DNA of 11,244 nt, taken from assembly GCA_937926325.1 (NCBI GenBank), contig CALAZQ010000396.1, forward strand, positions 1-11,244, in the 5' to 3' direction. Within the stretch, counting starts at the first letter, position 1. The number at the start of each line of letters is the position of its first letter. The stretch comes from an uncultured Planctomycetaceae bacterium (GTDB taxonomy: Bacteria > Planctomycetota > Planctomycetia > Pirellulales > UBA1268). The notes under the pieces were generated by a model. That model had not been told where the DNA came from. It ran no database searches and worked only from the letters and a program-made list of their open reading frames with translations. A program made the translations under genes and the position numbers. This document shows positions 6,120 to 11,244 of this stretch, one piece after another.

Positions 6120-8698
6120 GCCCGCAGCTGTTTTTCGCGGACTTGTCGGCCGGTTTTGATGCGCCGCAGCTCCTGCCCTGGCTGGCAGCTGGAGGCCTTC
6201 CGCTGCTGCTGGCCTGGCAGGTTCACCGGAGGTTGCCCCGGGTTGCCTTCGGAGGCTTTCAACTGCTGCGGGAGGCGGCCCGGGCGACCGCGGGCTGGCC
6301 GGTTTCCGCCGGCTGGCTGATCGTCGCGCTGCGAATGGTACTGCTTGCCGCTGCCGCTCTGGCCGCCGCCGGGCCGTACGTTGTCAGCCGATCAGCAGGA
6401 GCTGGGTTTCTGCAGCAGGACTTTGAGAAGCAGGGGCGGGTTTTGGTGGTGGCCGAGCAGCCGACGGAAACCGCTGCTGCCAACGAGCCGACGAGCAGAG
6501 CGGTCCTGGCTGCGTTCGCTGCCGCCGGAAACGGCCTGAGGCCGATTGCTGCAGAGCCTGTCGCCACGCTTGCCGAGGCTTTGGCCGCCGGCCGATCGCG
6601 TCACGTGCTCGTCATCTGCGACGGCCTGGTGCCATCACCTCAGGAAGCAACTGACTGGTGGCAGTGGATCGAGGCTGGTGGAGCGGGCTTGGTGCTGTTG
6701 GGTCCGGAGACGCTTCGTGATCGGGGCTGGCCCACCTGGCAGCAATCACTGACCAGCCGGACGGGGCTAACGTTTGCAGGGGTGGTGGAAACCGGCGGCA
6801 GCCAGTTGGCTGCCGGGGCTGGCTTGCCGGACCGCCGCTCGGCCGGGAAGCCGTTGGTCGGTGGGTTGACCGCGGTACCGGGGCCGACGATCGAGCGGCT
6901 GGTCGGCCTCGGGCTGCCGCACCAGCTGGATGAGTTCGCAACACTGGCTGTCACCGGCAACCAACAGCTGCCGACAGCAGTCTGTCGGCCGCTGGGCCGC
7001 GGGGCGATTACCGTCTCAGCCCTGCCGCTGAGCCTCCGGGCAGCCAGACCGCCGCCTGCTGATCCGGCTGCCGGCCGGTGGAGCGACCTGACCGCCTGGC
7101 CGGTCTTTCTGCCCTATTTCCGCGGACTTGTCGGTGAAACGGTCGCCGGTTGTCGAACCGCCGGGAGCGGGCTGAACGCCCGGTGGTCGATCCCGCGGTT
7201 GCCCAGCCTGCTGCTGCTGGTGGCCCTGCTGGCCTTGGGAGCAGAGGCTGCCCTTACGACCGTTGGAGCCGCTGGTGGAGAGTGGCGCCGCGGCCGGCCT
7301 GTTTTGCAGCGAGCCCGCTGGTGGGGTGGCCTTGCCCGAGCGGTCGCGGCGGTCACGCTGGTTGCCCTGGCCTGGCAGGTCACGCGGCCGCCCTCGCCGG
7401 TGGATGGAGGACAGACTGCGGAAGCACCGGCACCAGACGGCACAGCCAGCGAGCTTGTGGAGGCGGAACTGCCGCCACTCTGCTGGCCGGGGGAAGAGGT
7501 TGAAATTTCGGTCACGCTCAGTGGCCGGCTCGCCACCCCGGCGCGGCTGGCCCTTGACGGCCCCGCGGGAAGACTGGCTGAGATGTCGCTGGCACCCACG
7601 GTGGGCACCGTGGCTGCTGCCGACGCCGAAAAAACCGTCAGGCTGCTCTGGCAGGTTCCCCGGGGTGTTGCGACCGGGCCGTGCAGGCTGCAGCTGCGGT
7701 GCCTTCCACCAGCCGGCACGCCTGCCGATGCTGCCGGCTTCTCGGCCGGGTTGCTTGAGGCCAGCACAAGAATTGCCGATCGTCCAGCCAGGCTGCTGCT
7801 GGTCGATGCCGAACCGCGGTTCGAGTATCGCTTTGCCCGGCAGGCGATGGCGGGCGATCCTCGGTTTACGGTCACCTCCAGACCGCTTGCCGCCGACCAG
7901 CCGATCGCGGCCATCGACTGGGCCGACCATGATGTCGTCTGGCTGGGCGACTGTCTGGGGCCACCGGTGGAGTCAGCGGGATTCTCACTGCCCGGAATGC
8001 CGGCGGCTGCGGTTGAATCGCTTGGGCAGCAGCTGGCCACTGGACGGCTGGCGGTCGCCTGGCAGCCCGGCGAGCGGTTCCGCTGCACTGGCTTTGCCGT
8101 CGGCCGGGCGGCGGAATGGCTGCCGGTCAGGGCCGACGGCCCGCTCACTCCACCGCTGCGGACGGGCAGTGGACTGCCGCTGACGTCACAGCCGGCTGGT
8201 ATCGCTGCTGGCTGGCTGCCGGCTGACCGCCCGTCGCTGGGCCGGGTCTACGGACTGCTCAGGCCCGTTGTTCTGCGGCCGACCACGGTCGCGCTGGCGA
8301 CAGCTGTTGCCGGCGACAGCGGGGCCGCCATGCCCGGGGTTGTGCTTGGCCGTCATGGCCAAGGAGCGGTGCTCTGCCACCTCTGTGAGACCTGGCGGTG
8401 GCGGGCTGACCGGCTGCCCGATGGAAAGAATCTGCACGAGACCTACTGGCGGCAGACCCTCTGTCGCCTGGCGACACCACCGCTGCTGCGGCGGCTTGGC
8501 GTAGAGGCTGAAGCGATCTCGTGGCCGCAGCGGTTCACGCGACCGCAGCCGGCGGGGAGCGGGCAAGTCGCGCAGCGCGAAGCCGATTCCGCGGGGCCTT
8601 GGCACTGGCGACGCCAGCTGTTGCTGGCAATGCTGGTGGCCGCCTGCCTGGTCGCCTGGCGGCCGCAGCCCTGGCCGACTCAGTCGAGGGAAGGCTGA
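6116..8698 (+). CDS. BatA-like membrane protein with amidotransferase-like domains, no VWA motif
   Basis: The 860-residue product starts with two membrane helices (about 17-36 and 65-87) in the style of the BatA (aerotolerance) N-terminus. A VWA domain would usually follow, but the region reads RVLVVAEQPTE (108-118) and has no DxSxS MIDAS motif. A Rossmann-like segment, HVLVICDG (163-170) with AGLVLLGPE, suggests a class I glutamine-amidotransferase-like fold. Two more helices (about 362-384 and 404-423) precede an Ig-like stretch (about 440-555). A second such fold begins at LLLVDAEPRFEYRF (560-573), runs through CETWRWR (757-763), and ends with a YWRQ box. A final helix lies at about 833-852. 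The start overlaps the moxR stop (ATGA). A membrane client or platform for MoxR is inferred; the biochemical function is unknown. Confidence 0.8.
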   Translation: MSPQLFFADLSAGFDAPQLLPWLAAGGLPLLLAWQVHRRLPRVAFGGFQLLREAARATAGWPVSAGWLIVALRMVLLAAAALAAAGPYVVSRSAGAGFLQQDFEKQGRVLVVAEQPTETAAANEPTSRAVLAAFAAAGNGLRPIAAEPVATLAEALAAGRSRHVLVICDGLVPSPQEATDWWQWIEAGGAGLVLLGPETLRDRGWPTWQQSLTSRTGLTFAGVVETGGSQLAAGAGLPDRRSAGKPLVGGLTAVPGPTIERLVGLGLPHQLDEFATLAVTGNQQLPTAVCRPLGRGAITVSALPLSLRAARPPPADPAAGRWSDLTAWPVFLPYFRGLVGETVAGCRTAGSGLNARWSIPRLPSLLLLVALLALGAEAALTTVGAAGGEWRRGRPVLQRARWWGGLARAVAAVTLVALAWQVTRPPSPVDGGQTAEAPAPDGTASELVEAELPPLCWPGEEVEISVTLSGRLATPARLALDGPAGRLAEMSLAPTVGTVAAADAEKTVRLLWQVPRGVATGPCRLQLRCLPPAGTPADAAGFSAGLLEASTRIADRPARLLLVDAEPRFEYRFARQAMAGDPRFTVTSRPLAADQPIAAIDWADHDVVWLGDCLGPPVESAGFSLPGMPAAAVESLGQQLATGRLAVAWQPGERFRCTGFAVGRAAEWLPVRADGPLTPPLRTGSGLPLTSQPAGIAAGWLPADRPSLGRVYGLLRPVVLRPTTVALATAVAGDSGAAMPGVVLGRHGQGAVLCHLCETWRWRADRLPDGKNLHETYWRQTLCRLATPPLLRRLGVEAEAISWPQRFTRPQPAGSGQVAQREADSAGPWHWRRQLLLAMLVAACLVAWRPQPWPTQSREG

Positions 8699-10470
8699 TG
8701 CGATCAGATTTGCCAACCGAATGTGCCGCCAGACTCGCCCACCGCCTCGATCGGGCCGTGCGGCGGGCACGGATCGATCTGCTGCTGCGGCTGGCTGGCC
8801 TCGGCTGCGGCGTCGCGGCTGCTACGGCGGCAGGAGCGGCCGGTCTCGATTGGTGGATCAGACCCGGGCGGCTCTGGCTGGGGGGCAGCGTTGTCTGGGC
8901 AGTAGCCGTCGCCAGTGTTGTCTGGTTGGCCCGGCGACTCGCCAGCTATCTCAGTGGACCGGGGAAAGTCGCCGGCTGGTGGCCGACCCGGTTGACCACG
9001 GCCCGCCGCTGGGAGCGAGAGCTGCCGGCGGGCGGTTCGCCGATCTCGGCTGCAGTCGGCTTCCTCACGGGCTTCGGCGGGGATGCTCGGGGGGCAGTTG
9101 AGAAGAACCTCCTCGTTGCGACTGGTCAGCCGGCTGCGACTGCGGCGTCAGCGGCAGACTTCGCGGCACTTGCCATTCAGCGGGCTGATCAGGCTGCCAG
9201 CGAACTGCCGCGTGACCGCTGCCCCACCACAGGGCTGACAACGGCCCTGCTCGGGCTGGCCACTGGGATGGGGCTGCTGCTTACGGCCCGGCTGGGCCCG
9301 GCGGAATGGCAGACCGCGGTCATGCGGCAGCTGCCGCCGGCGGTGGGCGGCTGGCCGCCGGTGCGGACGTTGCCGAAAACCGCCAGGCAGGTGTTGCCGG
9401 CACTCACGCCGGCCGAAATCCCGGCGGCCACCCGCCGGCTGATCGCCCGCTTGGCGGCCTCTGCCCAGGCGGCACAAACGACTGACTTTGAGACGATGCT
9501 GTTGCGGGTTGCCGATGAGGCCGGAGAGTTGGTCGAACGGCTGCCGGCCGCTGCCGCTGCCGGCATCATCCGCTGGGCTGCTGAGCGGCTGCCAGCGGTG
9601 GCGGTCCCTCTGCCGCGGGCTGACCAGGTGACAGCGGTCAGGCGGATGGCGGAGGCCGGCAACGCCGCCGCTGAGCTTGCAGTGGTCGCGGCCGGGCAAC
9701 AGCAGCTGGCCGAGCAGCTGGCTCGGCTGCTGGTTCGGCAGCCCGGCCTGCTTCCTGAGGAGTTGCCGCTGCGGGCACAGCAGCAGCTGGGGACGCTCGC
9801 TGCGACGCAGCGGCGGCTGGCTGAGACCGCGGCTGCTGCTGCGGTCGTTCTGCTCGATCGTGGCCTGGCTGCGCCAGTGCCAGTCCGGCCTGCCTCGTTG
9901 CCTGAGCTCATCGGCCGCAACCGGCTGGCGGTAGCCACCGCTGCGGCCAGTCGCACGGCCCGCGGCCTAGCCGAGGCGGTGACACCGCTTGGCCTCGACA
10001 TTCCGAAGTCAGGCGATGTTGCCGGCGCGACCCTCTCTGATTCACTCACCCTGGCAGTGGTCGGGCTGACAGCCGTAGCTCGTGAGCTCGATCGGGAAAG
10101 GCAGGAGCGGGCCGAGGCTCAGGCGGCTGCCGCTGGCGAGTTGGCCGCTGCCCCCCTGACGGCAGCAGCTGGTGACCGAAACCGGCAGCCGGCCACAGGC
10201 GAGCCGGCTCCCGGTGGTCTGCCTGGTATTGCCGGTCGTTCGGCCGGTGGCAGCGCCGCGACCACGTCGCCGCCGGTCGCTTCCCCAGCCGCTGCAGTGG
10301 TGGCCGGCCCTGCCTGGAAGCTGGCGACGCCCGCACGGCCCGCAGTTGGACGCGTGGCAATCGATCGCACCCTGCCGCCGGCCACCGCCGAGGCGTTCAA
10401 CGACTATCTTGAGCGGCTCGGGCCACCCCCAGTGGCCCCGGAAGTTTTCTCTGAACAGGTCAAACCATGA
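8698..10470 (+). CDS. Ala-rich membrane protein of unknown function, DUF4175-like layout
   Basis: The 590-residue product shares base 8698 with the preceding stop (TGATG), and the purine-rich GAGGGAAGG at 8686-8694 provides a ribosome-binding site, so 8698 is the likely start although the frame is open further back. Two membrane helices (about 28-53 and 59-78) form an N-terminal hairpin, and a third lies at about 178-198, followed by WQTAVMRQLPP and WPPVRTL. The rest is long alpha-helical, rich in Ala, Leu, Gln and Arg, with a probable coiled coil at about 462-485, then an Ala/Pro/Gly-rich linker (about 486-540) and a conserved-looking tail. Layout and neighbours recall the DUF4175-like proteins of planctomycete MoxR loci, but no catalytic motif is visible. 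A structural or scaffolding role beside the BatA-like protein is inferred. Confidence 0.75.
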   Translation: MRSDLPTECAARLAHRLDRAVRRARIDLLLRLAGLGCGVAAATAAGAAGLDWWIRPGRLWLGGSVVWAVAVASVVWLARRLASYLSGPGKVAGWWPTRLTTARRWERELPAGGSPISAAVGFLTGFGGDARGAVEKNLLVATGQPAATAASAADFAALAIQRADQAASELPRDRCPTTGLTTALLGLATGMGLLLTARLGPAEWQTAVMRQLPPAVGGWPPVRTLPKTARQVLPALTPAEIPAATRRLIARLAASAQAAQTTDFETMLLRVADEAGELVERLPAAAAAGIIRWAAERLPAVAVPLPRADQVTAVRRMAEAGNAAAELAVVAAGQQQLAEQLARLLVRQPGLLPEELPLRAQQQLGTLAATQRRLAETAAAAAVVLLDRGLAAPVPVRPASLPELIGRNRLAVATAAASRTARGLAEAVTPLGLDIPKSGDVAGATLSDSLTLAVVGLTAVARELDRERQERAEAQAAAAGELAAAPLTAAAGDRNRQPATGEPAPGGLPGIAGRSAGGSAATTSPPVASPAAAVVAGPAWKLATPARPAVGRVAIDRTLPPATAEAFNDYLERLGPPPVAPEVFSEQVKP

Positions 10471-10511
10471 AAGGTTGTCCGGGTATTTTCGAGGGTTCTT
10501 GGTGAAGCGTC

Positions 10512-10647
10512 GGGGCCAAGCCCATGCCATCTCGTCGGACGTTCGTTTCAGGCATCCTGCCTTTCACTCACTCGACGGAAACCTCGCTTCTCCATCCCAG
10601 GCTGCGCTCAGTTTCCAACGCCGCTCGATTGGCATGGGCTCGGCCCC
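10512..10647 (+). repeat. long inverted repeat enclosing about 100 bases
   Basis: GGGGCCAAGCCCATGCCA (10512-10529) pairs with TGGCATGGGCTCGGCCCC (10630-10647) over 18 positions with a single A-C mismatch. The enclosed 100 bases contain AGGCA/TGCCT (10550-10562) and a GAAAC (10578-10582) that could pair with GTTTC upstream (10545-10549) or downstream (10611-10615). The structure fills most of the spacer before the final gene and ends 31 bases before its ATG. It has no T-run after it, so it is not an intrinsic terminator. A structured leader or a small inserted palindromic element are both possible. Confidence 0.7.
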
Positions 10648-10678
10648 TCACCCACTTCATTTCAAACAAGAACCCACC

Positions 10679-11244
10679 ATGAACGAGCATCACGGGTTGC
10701 GGCTGCTGATTTCGCTGGCAGCGACGGTTCTGCTGGTGGCCCCGACGGTCAATGCCGATGGACTGCCTGGTGTTGATCAGGCTGTGACTGCAGCGCAAAT
10801 TACGGCTGCTCGCGACCGGGGGCTCGACTGGCTGGTGGCGGCGCAGCGGGAGGATGGCTCGTGGGGCTCGGGTGGGTTTCGGGGCAGTGCGGCGGTCACC
10901 GCCCAGGGCCTGCTTGCCCTGCTCGGTTCGGGCAGCACGCCGAGGGCCGGTCCCCATGCAGTTGCTGCGGGGCGAGCGGTCGAATTTCTGCTGGCGTGTT
11001 GCCGGGCCAATGGGTTGATTGCCGGCAATGAGGCGGCGGCCCATGGGCCGATGTATGGCCATGCCTTCGCCACGCTGGCCTTGGCGGAATGTCTTGGTGA
11101 ACAGTCGGCTCGCGAGCTACGGCCACAGCTGGTGGCCGCGGCAGAATTGCTCGAGCGGTCGCAGGCTGCTGACGGGGGCTGGCGGTACCAGCCGCGGCCA
11201 CAGGAGGGTGACGTCTCGGTGACCGCGGCCATGCTGGTGGCGAT
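10679..11244 (+). CDS. secreted squalene/hopene-cyclase-repeat (prenyltransferase fold) protein, partial
   Basis: The frame is open from ATG 10679 to the window end, giving 188 residues of a longer protein. A signal peptide (basic/His-containing start, hydrophobic core about 9-24, cleavage probably after VNA at 26) directs export. Two QW-type repeats are visible: QREDGSWG (56-63) and QAADGGWRY (162-170). Between them is MYGHAFATLALAE (125-137), typical of the alpha-toroid repeat unit seen in squalene/hopene cyclases and prenyltransferases. Planctomycetes carry many exported relatives without proven enzymatic activity; the catalytic DxDD region, if any, is not in view. The gene lies 208 bases after the preceding stop and faces the same way, so it probably belongs to the same locus, though with a structured spacer. 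Confidence 0.85.
   Translation, partial: MNEHHGLRLLISLAATVLLVAPTVNADGLPGVDQAVTAAQITAARDRGLDWLVAAQREDGSWGSGGFRGSAAVTAQGLLALLGSGSTPRAGPHAVAAGRAVEFLLACCRANGLIAGNEAAAHGPMYGHAFATLALAECLGEQSARELRPQLVAAAELLERSQAADGGWRYQPRPQEGDVSVTAAMLVA

Noticed and set aside
7016..8148. Long minus-strand open frames opposite the BatA-like gene
   Set aside because: They lack start context and domain character; the plus strand has coupled start/stop signals, membrane helices and consistent third-position GC.
8521..8697. Extension of the 590-residue protein back to 8521
   Set aside because: It would overlap the BatA-like gene by about 180 bases; the TGATG junction with a purine-rich site just upstream is the normal arrangement.

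Overview
The window comes from a high-GC bacterium, most probably a planctomycete of the Pirellulales type. This is an inference from gene content and protein style: a TatC with a roughly 95-residue insert in its first periplasmic loop, a DUF420 protein of the planctomycete form, and a MoxR ATPase followed by large Ala/Leu-rich membrane proteins and a secreted squalene-cyclase-repeat protein. I ran no database search; families are named from motifs and remembered family architecture.

Layout. Bases 2-40 are the last 12 codons of an unidentified gene. It is followed by an unusual run of back-to-back hairpins that ends in a textbook intrinsic terminator (173-203). A secreted thioredoxin-fold protein (505-1389) stands alone. 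A poorly coding stretch follows (1390-1828), holding a possible terminator and a frame-switched remnant of a small membrane protein on the minus strand. A tRNA-Leu(TAA) lies on the minus strand (1829-1914) with its own promoter. A DUF420 membrane protein (2077-2586, +) and tatC (2565-3569, -) are convergent and overlap by 22 bp.

The main unit is a plus-strand operon from 3727 to 10470: a secreted PQQ-type beta-propeller protein, a MoxR AAA+ ATPase (14 bp gap), an 860-residue BatA-like membrane protein (ATGA overlap) and a 590-residue membrane protein of unknown function (TGATG overlap). After a 208-bp spacer that can form a long stem-loop comes a secreted protein with squalene/hopene-cyclase-type QW repeats, cut off by the window end.

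The tight coupling suggests one envelope-associated system: MoxR as cytoplasmic chaperone-like motor, the two membrane proteins as its clients or platform, and the propeller and cyclase-fold proteins outside the cytoplasmic membrane. Two expected MoxR partners are missing: there is no DUF58 gene after moxR, and the BatA-like protein shows no MIDAS motif of a von Willebrand A domain. That reduced MoxR cassette is the most interesting item here. No CRISPR array, transposase, rRNA or phage gene was seen.
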